64,000 nt of DNA, from assembly GCF_029227915.1 (NCBI RefSeq), contig NC_079885.1, positions 7,378,001 through 7,442,000 on the forward strand, written 5' to 3'. This DNA comes from Hydractinia symbiolongicarpus. Lineage: Eukaryota; Cnidaria; Hydrozoa; Anthoathecata; Hydractiniidae. Below are positions 37,301 to 45,571 of this stretch, in pieces. Position 1 is the first letter of the stretch; each line of letters begins with the position of its first letter. The translations under genes and the position numbers were made by a program. The notes beneath the pieces were generated by a model that saw only the letters and a program-made list of their open reading frames with translations, was not told the DNA's origin and did not search any database.

Positions 37301-38938
37301 CTATTCAAGTTTTAGACAAGTCAAAGGAGGACTGGATCGGACAAAGAGATGGATTCAGTGAAATAGATATACGACAAATTAACATGATGTATAAATGCAG
37401 TAAGTACCATACTGAATTCATTGTCAGAAGACATTGAAGGAAATTATAAAATGTATTTTTTTTTATAAAAACAATTTTTCTAAGAATAATGTTGCTAAGA
37501 ATTTTTGAAAACAAGAAGGAAATGAGAAGAATGGTAAGACCGAAATTTTACTAATTTTTTTTTGTTTGTTTGTTTCTGACACAACAAACATGAAAATAAT
37601 ATTTTCAAGTGCGAATATTTCACACAATCAATTACTGTGATTTAGCGAAGCGGTACGTAAGGTATAAATATTTGTAACGTACTGTAAAATGAACAAAAGA
37701 TAAACATTGAAGAACAAAATAAGAACAGTTTCAGGCCGAACAAGTAACTTAAAAAATAAGAACACCTCAGGTTAAAGTCAAATCAGTTTTTTAATAACAA
37801 GAACGTGTGGTTAAACTTATAGCAAACTAAAATGCATGTAGGGTGTACAGTTAAGCTTGCACTTAGTAGAACCTAAAGTAACTTTATGAAAAAACCAACA
37901 TAAAGTCAATACATACAGGATTTTTGCTATGGAGCATTTGCAACTATTTGTTCGTGAAAACATTAGAAAACCTTACGTGATTGGCTAAGAAGTAGTCAAT
38001 ATTTGATTATAAGATAAACCACTTTTTAGAAAATACACCAGTTTGTGACAACAAAGACAAAAATTGCGTCAGTTGGGCAAGTCAAGGATATTGTACAGAT
38101 AAAAAAGAAAAACAATGGATGGCAGATAATTGTTGCAAAGCTTGCGAAGGTGAGACCAGTGCAAGTTTAATACTAAGAACTGAATAATCTGGTAATCAAG
38201 TACATAAAAATCTGCTCACGTGTGGTAAAAGGTTTGTCCTGTGTACATTCGCTCTGGTTGTGAGAGAAATTTCGTCTACTGCCTGTGTTCTGGCAATGCG
38301 TAATTGAGAACCTTTTTACACCGCAAAGTTGTGCAGATAATTTTTGATTTAAAAAGACATCTTGGATGGGATTTCGGGTTTGGCTAAGACACCAGAACTG
38401 ACACATGTAGTTAAAGATTCTGTTTAAAAGTCTTTTCTTCTTCCTGTGTTTGCCTATTTTATTACCTGTGACTTCTTGTCTTTGAATTCAAACTGACAGG
38501 TAACTTCAATGTAAAACGTAAAGATGGGCCGACAAGGTGTGAGTTTCAACTGATAAACGAGGTCTAAAAATGCATTTGAAGTTTTAATCATGAAAAAGCT
38601 TGAAAATATACTGCAAGCTTAAATGGCTATTCACCACCACTCCTTAGGATTATTGACAATTGGGATCAACTGTCGAAGATCCGGGTGGTTATGCGGTAGT
38701 GTCGTTGTGATTTCAAAACATCCACTATTTAACATCAGTCTGTTTGCTAAATCTCGTTTTTAATTTTTTTTCTATTTTGATCATCTTCCTTAATTCTCTC
38801 CTCTCTAAAGGTAAGAACAGCTCATGCGGTTGCCGAAACGAAAATCCTAGATGCGACGCTTGGGAGAAGATGGGAGAGTGTTGGCGTAACAAGCAGTACA
38901 TGCACAAATATTGTAAAAAATCTTGCAAACTGTGTTGA
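34326..38938 (+). CDS. secreted astacin (M12A) metalloprotease with two ShKT domains
   Basis: Proposed exons: 34326-34374, 35085-35237, 35884-36001, 36262-36365, 36940-37011, 37184-37399, 38030-38149, 38811-38938. Phases agree and the total is 320 codons including the stop. Order: signal peptide (MESLLIVFF, tentative exon); a short propeptide with FEGD, the pro-motif whose Asp caps the zinc in astacins; and the catalytic domain. The zinc site HEIAHSLG / IMHEQSRPDRD is divided by the 36366-36939 intron, and the Met-turn SMMHYG contains the Tyr. Cys at KHTC, NGCSS, SGCW and YKC match the two astacin disulfides; an extra Cys precedes the Met-turn (DLCSMMHY). Two ShKT six-Cys modules follow (38030-38149, 38811-38938), the second with one extra Cys. 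All catalytic residues are present, so it should be active. An AATAAA is at 38951. A venom, digestive or developmental role cannot be told apart here. Confidence 0.88.
34925..35015. repeat. minisatellite, unit about 21-22 bp
   Basis: About four imperfect copies of a CATGACATCAATCCGGAGTA-type unit, ending about 70 bases before the FEGD exon of the astacin gene. The period is not a fixed multiple of three and it lies in an intron. Confidence 0.75.
38030..38938 (+). CDS. two ShKT domains at the C-terminus of the astacin
   Basis: First domain (exon 38030-38149): six Cys in the order C-x7-C-x8-C-x12-C-C-x2-C, with the family's typical W-A and C-C spacing. Second domain (exon 38811-38938): CGCRNENPRCDAWEKMGEC then WRNKQYMHKYC, SC and a final LC directly before the stop; one Cys is surplus. 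ShKT domains are found both as cnidarian potassium-channel toxins and as ordinary modules on metalloproteases; here the fused context favours a protease accessory domain. One domain per exon, both in phase 1. Confidence 0.85.
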
Positions 38939-38950
38939 GATAAAAGATAA

Positions 38951-38956
38951 AATAAA
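38951..38956 (+). promoter_or_regulatory. polyadenylation signal of the astacin gene
   Basis: AATAAA lies 12 bases after the astacin stop codon. It would give a very short 3' UTR. Confidence 0.55.
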
Positions 38957-39669
38957 GTTCTTTCGCGTGTGGTCGCGACCTTTCAAGTAGATTCTTTCAT
39001 TTAAGTTTTCTGAATGGATTTAAGTTTTCTGAATGGCCCATCGTAATAACATGAAGAGAGTAAATGTGTGCTTTTTGCCTGCGCTAAGTAAGACTCAAAA
39101 CTATATTTTTCTATTCATATGCCCACACTGTAGAATCTGATAAAAAACCTGATTCCGGACATAGTGTTGCACACACTATGTCGGGGATTGTGGTAAAATC
39201 CAAAGATTATGAGAAGGACTAAAGCGCTTTTGGAAGTTTTTATCACCAAAAGAAATACATTTCCTTACCAATAGCAATTTTAGTCAATGATATTTTAAAG
39301 GTTTTCTTCTTCCAACTGTGTGTGTTAATGTTGATTGTGCGCCCTTTCGAAGGTGCACCCCTAGTCCATAGCTCTCAGCTATTGGGTATAGTAAGTCTTT
39401 TTATACCTGACGGCGAGAATTGCAGCGCTACTGCGACACAGAACTTACATGACGACGTTGACTTGAATATGAAATTAAAATATTGAAATTCGAATTTCTT
39501 AGAAAACATGCTTACTTGTCATAATAGCTTTTAAAGACACGGCTACTTGTTATGGAAAATAAACGTATACCTTAATTATTTTCAATGGAGTTTTGAGTAA
39601 TTTTCGCCAAGTCTTATTTTATGTCGTAAAATGCATTTTGCGTTAATTTATTTTCAAAAATTTAATTTT

Positions 39670-39716
39670 AAGAAATAGGACTATAACAAAAATAATTTGT
39701 TATTGTCCTATTTCTT
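39670..39716. repeat. inverted repeat (hairpin)
   Basis: AAGAAATAGGACTATAACAAA and its near reverse complement face each other across a loop of about five bases. It could be a very small MITE; no target duplication is evident. Confidence 0.7.
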
Positions 39717-39768
39717 GGATCAAAGAAGAATTGTAACTTGCTCATAACAGAAGCTAACATTTAACTAC

Positions 39769-39819
39769 CAACCTCGTTACCAGTGATTTTCGTCTCTTTT
39801 GACACTGGGAACGAGGTTA
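39769..39819. mobile_element. small MITE, CAACCTCG family, copy 2
   Basis: Ends CAACCTCGTTACCAGTG and CACTGGGAACGAGGTTA are inverted copies around a 17-bp centre. Flanks TTTAACTAC and ACTTTACTA suggest an imperfect target duplication. Confidence 0.65.
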
Positions 39820-40793
39820 ACTTTACTACGTCTCAATGGTACTAATTTTCTCCTCTAAGGGTGCGTAACGCCACTGTAGCGCAAAAATCTTATAAGTGTT
39901 TTTGTTAGCAAACAAAAAGACAAAATGGTTTTCGCAAAACCATTCCATTTTTTTTCATAACGAAGTTACTTTACTATTTCAGTCATGGATAACAATTCCA
40001 AACATTTTGACATTTCGTATACTTTATTCGGATATTATTTTCTCACTCATCTTTCTGTAGTTCATGATTATGCACTGTTCCTAAGTTTGTAGAAAAATTA
40101 TTAGTATCTTTAAAAAAAAAAACAATCGGTTTTTAAAGCGGTAAAACAGAAAAAAAAAAATTTGTTCCTCGCTTTTCCGCATGCACGCACGCAAACTTAC
40201 TATGCTGGACTAAAATGTATGCTACATTGAAATTATGAGAAAATAAATCCGGATTTGTTTTTCATGTAATGTATATAAATTATTAAACATACATTTTTTC
40301 TCTGCCAATTTCATTGTTTATAATCCTATACAAAATACTTAATACGAAAATGTTTTGTAACTTGCAACCTACAGTTTTCGTTAACAATACTTTCAAAAAA
40401 ACGCTTTTTCTCTTATAAATTTATAGCACAAAGGTCAATAATTACAACATTGTACAAAAAATATTTTTGTAATATAATTTTAATTTATCACTACTTTCCT
40501 TCTACATGTACGTGTATTTTAAATTATGAAATATTTAGAAAAAAAAAATTCATAGAAAAATTGATGAAACAATTTCGTTCTTAGATTTAAGTATAATAAC
40601 TAATTTAAATTTTGGGTTGAAATTTATGCATATTTATTGATCAGAATTATATCAAAATTGTTATAGATTCATATGCAGCGCATTATAACCCATTATAACT
40701 GGTTATATCTTTAAACGAATGACATATTTGCAGTTATAACATATTTCGAAGAATCTGCTGTGTAGCGAGAGATTACCAGTGAAACGAAGAAAC

Positions 40794-41549
40794 ATGAATA
40801 TACGAATAGGATCAGCTATAACATATGCATTCCCATTCCTATTACACAGTGTCCGTTTATTTCTCCTGACCACAAAAAGTGCTAAAATTGGTAAAAACCA
40901 AAAATATCTGATCATCAATTTATGTGTATCAGAAATATTCTTAACCTTAACTGCTTCCGTTCGATATTTAATGTTTCAGTTATATGGGGAAAGAAGCTTT
41001 ACCTTTCAACTTGTTAGCGTCATAAATCTTTCTAGTAGCCTGCTTTACTATATAGGTATGTACCTGCTGACATTGGATCGATTTGCTGAAGTGTATTTCA
41101 ACCTGAAATATCCGTTATACTGCTCTAAAAGACTTTTAAGATATGCAATGATTCTACTCTGGGGCACGACCAGTTTTTTGTTTATTTTACTTTTTGTGTA
41201 TGTGAGAAAGCATGGATATGATCCAATTGAGAAGTTTCATTATCTTTATCTCTATCCTGTAGCCGACTTGGTTTTCCTAACCGTTAGTATCATCACCTAT
41301 TCCTATATTATCACACTGTTGAACAGGGTTCACGCTACTGCACCCCGTGTTGGTATTCAAATGTCTTCAAACACACCGAAGACGAATCGAACAGTTTTAT
41401 TTTGCATGCAACATACTGATACAAACATCTCAAAGGCGGTATTGATGTCATGTCGGATTTCATACGCCGTCGGTTTAACATTTGACGCCATTTTATACGT
41501 ACTTCTGTCGACAAGTTTACGAAAATGGATAACGGACGAACTTACGTAA
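40794..41549 (+). CDS. rhodopsin-family GPCR, single exon, apparently without TM6
   Basis: The 251-residue frame starts at the first ATG (40794); an in-frame stop lies at 40737-40739. Visible segments: TM1 (GSAITYAFPFLLHSVRLFLL); TM2 with NLCVSE (the NLxxxD position is Glu); TM3 ending LTLDRFAEVYFNLKYPLY, the DRY/ICL2 region with DRF; TM4 (AMILLWGTTSFLFILLFVYV); TM5 (LYPVADLVFLTVSIITYSYIITLL). Next comes a hydrophilic stretch, and then a single hydrophobic segment (ISYAVGLTFDAILYVLLSTSL). That segment fits TM7, with DAILY in place of NPxxY. The roughly 50 residues between TM5 and TM7 are polar, so TM6 is missing. No TM6-like sequence appears in other frames nearby. Ligand unknown. It may be a pseudogene with an in-frame deletion or a six-helix derivative. 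Confidence 0.7.
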   Translation: MNIRIGSAITYAFPFLLHSVRLFLLTTKSAKIGKNQKYLIINLCVSEIFLTLTASVRYLMFQLYGERSFTFQLVSVINLSSSLLYYIGMYLLTLDRFAEVYFNLKYPLYCSKRLLRYAMILLWGTTSFLFILLFVYVRKHGYDPIEKFHYLYLYPVADLVFLTVSIITYSYIITLLNRVHATAPRVGIQMSSNTPKTNRTVLFCMQHTDTNISKAVLMSCRISYAVGLTFDAILYVLLSTSLRKWITDELT

Positions 41550-41961
41550 CAGTTGGATGTTTTCTCATAACTATAATCAGGAATAGTCTTGCATGATATG
41601 CTTTTATTATATTTATGTCCGTTTATTCTATAGACTTGCCCTATATATGGTTTTTAGTCACAATTATTTACCCAGGACTAGTCGTTATCTGTCAAAGAAG
41701 CATTGGTACTTCAAGTATGTTTGTCCCGCCTGTGTTGAAACCATTTTGCATAGAGGCAAAATACAGGTATTACTACAGAAGATAGCATCTTCAGTTTCCC
41801 TTGGTATTGGAACGCTCTTTCACGAGGCTATGAGATATCCTATCTTGCTGAATTTATTTAAGAAGCTTCAAAAAAATAATAGCCTTGTCAGTTAGTTGGT
41901 TTAACTTTCCACTAAATACAATGACGTTTAACATACTAAACTAATTATGTTTGTTAAAATG
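41550..41961. other. no gene seen downstream of the GPCR
   Basis: A 100-codon open frame at 41593-41895 has hydrophobic patches but no recognisable receptor or other motif, and I do not call it a gene. A MITE follows at 41962. Confidence 0.4.
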
Positions 41962-42048
41962 TGTCTTTGTCCCCAGGGTCCCTTGATTCCTAAGCCGTAG
42001 CTTCTAAATTAATCAAAAAAGGCGAAATGCCCTGGGAGAACGAGGTTG
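41962..42048. mobile_element. small MITE, CAACCTCG family, copy 3, with 9-bp target duplication
   Basis: The element ends TGTCTTTGTCCCCAGGG and CCCTGGGAGAACGAGGTTG. It is flanked by an exact 9-bp direct repeat GTTAAAATG (41953-41961 and 42049-42057). This is the clearest target-site duplication of the family. Confidence 0.75.
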
Positions 42049-42519
42049 GTTAAAATGGAAAACAATGCAAATATTTAAACCAATTACATTTAGAGATTGT
42101 GTAATCGTACTCAATAGCATTGAAAATATATGTTGGATGCTCTTAAATATTTATCCGTGTCTATCCTTATAAATTACATTTCATACATGCGAATGCGTTC
42201 TTGAGTGCGGTACTTCCTCGTCACTTGCTATAATAAAACTTCTCTCTGTGTATATAGCGGACAGTGTTGGGACCTAAAAAATGTGTCGACTTAAAAAACT
42301 CATTTACTCATTTACTTTGGCTATAGATTACTTTAATTCCTGTTTTTATCAGGCTGCCAGGTACTAAAATGGAAGAAGACCTTTTGCTGTCTTCTTTCAT
42401 ATCAAAAAGGCAAAAAAACCGTAAGGAGAGTGCTTCGCGCTAGCATGCAAATCAAAAGTATGTAAAGATGCGAGACGTGAGTCAACAACAATTGTAACAA
42501 AAGGAGAACAATTGTAACA

Positions 42520-42989
42520 TTGCAGTGCAAACACCAGTCAAGGGGCGCGACCTGACATCAGTGTTACTGGCTTTTGGATTTTTTGTATGGATTTTCGACC
42601 TAATCGCTAATTGGATATCAGTAAATGCTTCAAAAGAAAGGAAGATAAAAGGAGAAGAAGTTATAAAGAACGAGTTATAACTGTGAAAAACGATTCGTTT
42701 ACGCCAATGGTATTCGTGACGAATGGTGAAATTGGTCGAGAAGGGATGCGGTTTTACAAACTTCTTTCCGAAATGGTAGCAGAAAAGAAGGACATAACAG
42801 TTGCAAGCAAGCACCCTCGTCCCCAGGGTTTCTAGCCTTCTTGATGAGAGATGATGTCTTTTTCATATCAAAAAAGACAAAAAACCCTGGGGACGAGGGT
42901 GGCAAGCAACAAATTTTATAAGAACTAAGAAGATTTCGCTTTTGTTAGTTAGATAAACTTTATTGTGTGTACGGGGTTCCAGAAAATAA
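42520..42989 (+). pseudogene. decayed retroelement polyprotein, C-terminal region
   Basis: One reading series gives PDISVTGFWIF, DFRPN, a stop, and then KCFKRKEDKRRRSYKERV, FTPMVF, GREGMRFYKLLSEM and AEKKD. After an inserted MITE it continues as FIRTKKIS, another stop, and LCVRGSRK before the final stop at 42987-42989. This order (GFW, DVRVFNP-like, R-x-Y-x-x-RV, FTPLVF, GRE...FYKRL, AEKR, RGSR) is, from memory, that of the C-terminus of a retroelement ORF common in cnidarian genomes; I cannot name the clade. In-frame stops and the 90-bp insertion show it is dead. Confidence 0.62.
42812..42901. mobile_element. small MITE, CAACCTCG family, copy 4, nested in a retroelement relic
   Basis: CACCCTCGTCCCCAGGG at the left and its perfect reverse complement CCCTGGGGACGAGGGTG at the right bound a 90-bp element. 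The flanks GCAAGCAAG (42803-42811) and GCAAGCAAC (42902-42910) match at 8 of 9 positions. The near-perfect termini suggest a younger insertion than copies 1 to 3. It interrupts the retroelement frame right after AEKKD. Confidence 0.8.
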
Positions 42990-43236
42990 ACATTTTTTTA
43001 ATGATAAAGAATATAATGCTATCTCGGATATTTGTTTGATTAGTTCTCCTTTATTTATTAACTTAGGACAAACTTATTTTACGTCATGTCGAATTTTAAT
43101 ATATTTTTGTAGCCTTCCACGTAAAAATGTCTGTTTATTGGTGTCATATTTTGTAAATTAAAATTTGATGGCAAAAGAAAAAACAGAAAATAAAAAAGAA
43201 GCTCTGAGAACGACATCGGTTTCCTTCACTTCTTAA

Positions 43237-43255
43237 AGGGAAACTAAGGTCAAAA
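43237..43255 (+). repeat. left terminal inverted repeat of the TTAA element
   Basis: AGGGAAACTAAGGTCAAAA, directly preceded by TTAA. Its reverse complement is at 44873-44891, directly followed by TTAA. Confidence 0.85.
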
Positions 43256-43437
43256 AAAAATGTTGTTAAAAAAAAAATTAAGAACGTTGTATAACATCTA
43301 AATAAAACTATTGAAAAAAAATTAACTCTTAATTTTCATTATTTAGGCTGTTTTAGCCCATTAAAGTTCTAAGGTTTTCTGAAATTAACCGTGTACTCCA
43401 TTCACGGTTCCTCGTGAACCATACAGAATTATGACGT

Positions 43438-44237
43438 ATGAGCCGCGAGACTCAAAATCACTTAGTCATGGATAGCAGCGAAGAAAGTAGTTGTGCTAGT
43501 GAACATAGTATTTGCAAAGGGTGTTATGATAACGAACCTGAATATACTGAAAGTCAGTTGAAAAACATTTGTTCATCAAAAACTGCGAATGATATTTCAG
43601 ACGACGACGAAGATGAGGATTTAGACTCAAGCAGAGAAGAAAACTTACATTGGTGTAAGTGTAAAAAATGTGATATACACGAGTTAATGACTGTTGAAGA
43701 ATGCAAGTGTTGTTTGGAGTTTACAACTTTACTGGGAGAAAAGCTGGAAGAGAATACATGTATTACCTTGCATAAAGATTTTAATATTCTTTGTATTTTG
43801 CACCGTATTAGAGACAGTAAGCATTAGACATCGCAGATATCAAAATAATTTCAAGGATATAAAATCTTTTCAAAACAAGTAAGCTTATTATTCTACCTTT
43901 CAAAACAAATATAAAATATTACTTCATATGCGAAAAAAAAAATGCGTTCTTTATCTACATAAAAGTTCGTTTACTGAATGTGAGTCAAAGAATATTTAAA
44001 AATATATATACAACATTTTGTAAGGCCTAGGTTCCACAACAACAAAACATATTATATTCTTTTTAGACAACTACGCTTTCAGCATACAGACAATATACGG
44101 CTTGGGTGCATTACTATGAAACACTGGGAAAAGGATGTAGAGTTGTTATACCGGCATGCGTTGTGAAAAAAATTCGTGAAAGTTTCCCAGAAAAAGATGG
44201 AAAATATACAGGATTCAAAGCTTTTGTAGATTTGTAA
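43438..44237 (+). pseudogene. P2X7-type ballast (P2X7R C-terminal) domain protein, broken
   Basis: Exon 1 (43438 to about 43878) encodes an acidic N-terminus, then HWCKCKKCDIHELMTVEE, CKCC and ENTCITLHKDF, matching the zinc/Cys-rich core of the P2X7 receptor cytoplasmic ballast domain as I know it. Exon 2 (about 44067-44237) encodes SAYRQYTAWVHYYETLGKG, VIPACVV, KIRESFPE and YTGFKAF, the conserved C-terminal part, and stops at TAA. Between the two, the frame moves by one base near 43800: frame 1 stops at 43825, while the next frame continues with VLETVS. A donor GTAAGC is at 43879 and an acceptor TTTTTAG ends at 44066. There are no channel TM segments, so this is a stand-alone ballast protein. 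It lies wholly inside the TTAA transposon and looks decayed. Confidence 0.75.
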
Positions 44238-44296
44238 AATCTGTAATTTAATACGGTAGTGCCATCCGTGTTAATAAATTCGTAAGTTTTGTGTTT

Positions 44297-44590
44297 AAAA
44301 ATAGTTGGAACTGCTCCACAAAGTAGCTCTTTCCGTTTCGATGGTATCCCCGTTAGACGTCCTTTTAAATCATCTTTAATGCAGTCAGGATGGAAGTGGT
44401 CTTCACATACAACTTTATTTTTCCCAAATGGAAATGTTTCTACATTCAATCCAGTACCAATATTATGCAACCATTGTGCTGCGCGAAGTTTCTCAGTTGT
44501 ATTCACTGGCTTTGGGATCATGAAAAAACTTTTTTAAGCAGTTACTCTCCCAGTGGTTTGCGAACATCCATATGCCAGGCAACTTGGCAT
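44297..44590 (-). pseudogene. THAP zinc-finger domain with an in-frame stop
   Basis: Reading leftward from ATG at 44590: MPSCLAYGCSQTTGRVTA, a TAA stop (44534-44536), then KSFFMIPKP, RAAQWLHNIG, CEDHF and the closing AVPTIF at about 44297. This is a complete C2CH THAP domain (C-x4-C ... C-x2-H, with Pro in IPKP and the AVPxIF box) disrupted only by one stop. The frame stays open to 44114 past the domain, where it runs antisense to the ballast exon. THAP domains bind DNA and are found in P-element and Kolobok transposases and their domesticated descendants. In this copy the full domain could be made only by read-through, or from an ATG at 44521 without the first two Cys. Confidence 0.8.
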
Positions 44591-44872
44591 TTTGAGTAGT
44601 AAAGACAAAATGTACAATTATAGTTAAGAAGTAAAATTCATCTTTTATGTCTTCATACATCAAATCAGGCGAACCTTATAGTATGGTTTCACTTACTCAC
44701 TCGCGGATCATACGTCATTGCTCTCCATCGTAGAGTTTTTTTATGTACTCTAACGGAGATGTAAATAATAACCTTTTTACTCTAAAATCCTCATAAAAAT
44801 ACATTTTTTTTGAAAAAAAATTTAAGGTATCTTTTTTAAATAGTATAATAAACGTTTTTATGAAAAAAAAAA

Positions 44873-44891
44873 TTTTGACCTTAGTTTCCCT
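44873..44891 (-). repeat. right terminal inverted repeat of the TTAA element
   Basis: TTTTGACCTTAGTTTCCCT, the exact reverse complement of the left terminus, followed by TTAA at 44892-44895. Confidence 0.85.
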
Positions 44892-45039
44892 TTAAGTTAC
44901 CGGATCCACCGGTGTGTGTGGTCTTTAGTTGGCCAACATCAGCGGTCGTTTTAGAACTGAGACAAGCAGTCTTCTTAGAATTGTATAGAGTCTTTCTTTA
45001 AATTTTCAACACTCTCAAATTAAACAACATTACCTAATA

Positions 45040-45303
45040 ACAGTCTCTCTTGTGACTATGTTTTGATCAATTAAACAAAGTTTTGAGATCATTTTGTACT
45101 TGATCTCTATCACTTCTGTTTTTTCACTTTGGAAAATAACTTTGTGTTATGAAATTTGAGAACATGACTGATTACGTCCTCATCTATATCGTTAATGTTA
45201 AGTATAAAAAGAACAGGTCCCAAAACAGATTCATGTGGTACACCACTAAGCACTGGTAACCAAGCTGATTTTGTACCAGGAATAACTTCTTGTGTATGTC
45301 GAA
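45040..45303 (-). pseudogene. LINE reverse-transcriptase fragment
   Basis: On the minus strand from about 45303: a TQEV.. stretch, [27 protein letters not shown], then a stretch matching FADDTKLF but reading FHNTKLF. After a frameshift, [15 protein letters not shown] follows, with TGA at a usual Trp position. This order is the palm region of CR1/L2/Jockey-type LINE reverse transcriptases. The catalytic YADD/FADD aspartates are lost, so it is dead. One end abuts a CAACCTCG-family terminus at 45313-45330. Confidence 0.72.
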
Positions 45304-45309
45304 ACGAAA

Positions 45310-45335
45310 AAACCTAGGGACGAGGTTGCGTTGAA
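45310..45335. mobile_element. half of a CAACCTCG-family MITE
   Basis: AACCTAGGGACGAGGTTG matches the right end of the MITE family. No left partner is seen within 150 bp. A similar lone end (CCTGAGGACGAGGTTG) lies at about 35383-35398 in an astacin intron. Confidence 0.45.
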
Positions 45336-45571
45336 GTGTTCGTGCGCCTAGATAAAAATAGCAACATTACGTATTTTTGCTGACATAAGTAAACTTATTG
45401 ACTCGCTGAAAGTGCCGTTTCATAAAAAATCCCTATGTTAAAAACTGAATCATAACGATGCAGAATATCAAGACAGTCCAGGGAAGTGAAGTGAAGAGCC
45501 GCAATATTTCACCAGCGTAAAGTTAACGAAACTTCGGTTTAGTTATTCGTATATTATATCAAAGAAATAGA

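Larger units (their letters stand above)
38957..40793. other. intergenic region with two hairpin elements
   Basis: No gene recognised. It holds a perfect-looking hairpin at 39670-39716 and a small MITE at 39769-39819. The rest is AT-rich sequence. Confidence 0.5.
43237..44891. mobile_element. TTAA-flanked DNA transposon carrying ballast and THAP domains (Kolobok-like)
   Basis: The two termini share a perfect 19-bp inverted repeat AGGGAAACTAAGGTCAAAA, and each is flanked by TTAA (43233-43236 and 44892-44895). The element is 1,655 bp. A second, subterminal inverted repeat (ATGACGTATGAGCCGCGAG at 43431-43449; matching 18 of 19 at 44700-44718) shows the ends are related over about 200 bp. TTAA target sites, AGGG ends and a THAP domain together fit the Kolobok superfamily as I know it; piggyBac also uses TTAA but has other ends and no THAP domain. 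Inside are a + strand P2X7-type ballast gene and a - strand THAP coding region, facing each other. No DDE transposase core is visible, so this copy is probably non-autonomous. Confidence 0.78.

Noticed and set aside
41593-41895. 100-codon open frame downstream of the GPCR
   Set aside because: No receptor motifs and no splice sites linking it to the GPCR; it does not supply the missing TM6.
43237-44891. piggyBac element (also TTAA-flanked)
   Set aside because: The ends do not look like piggyBac termini, and a THAP domain is not part of piggyBac; Kolobok fits better.
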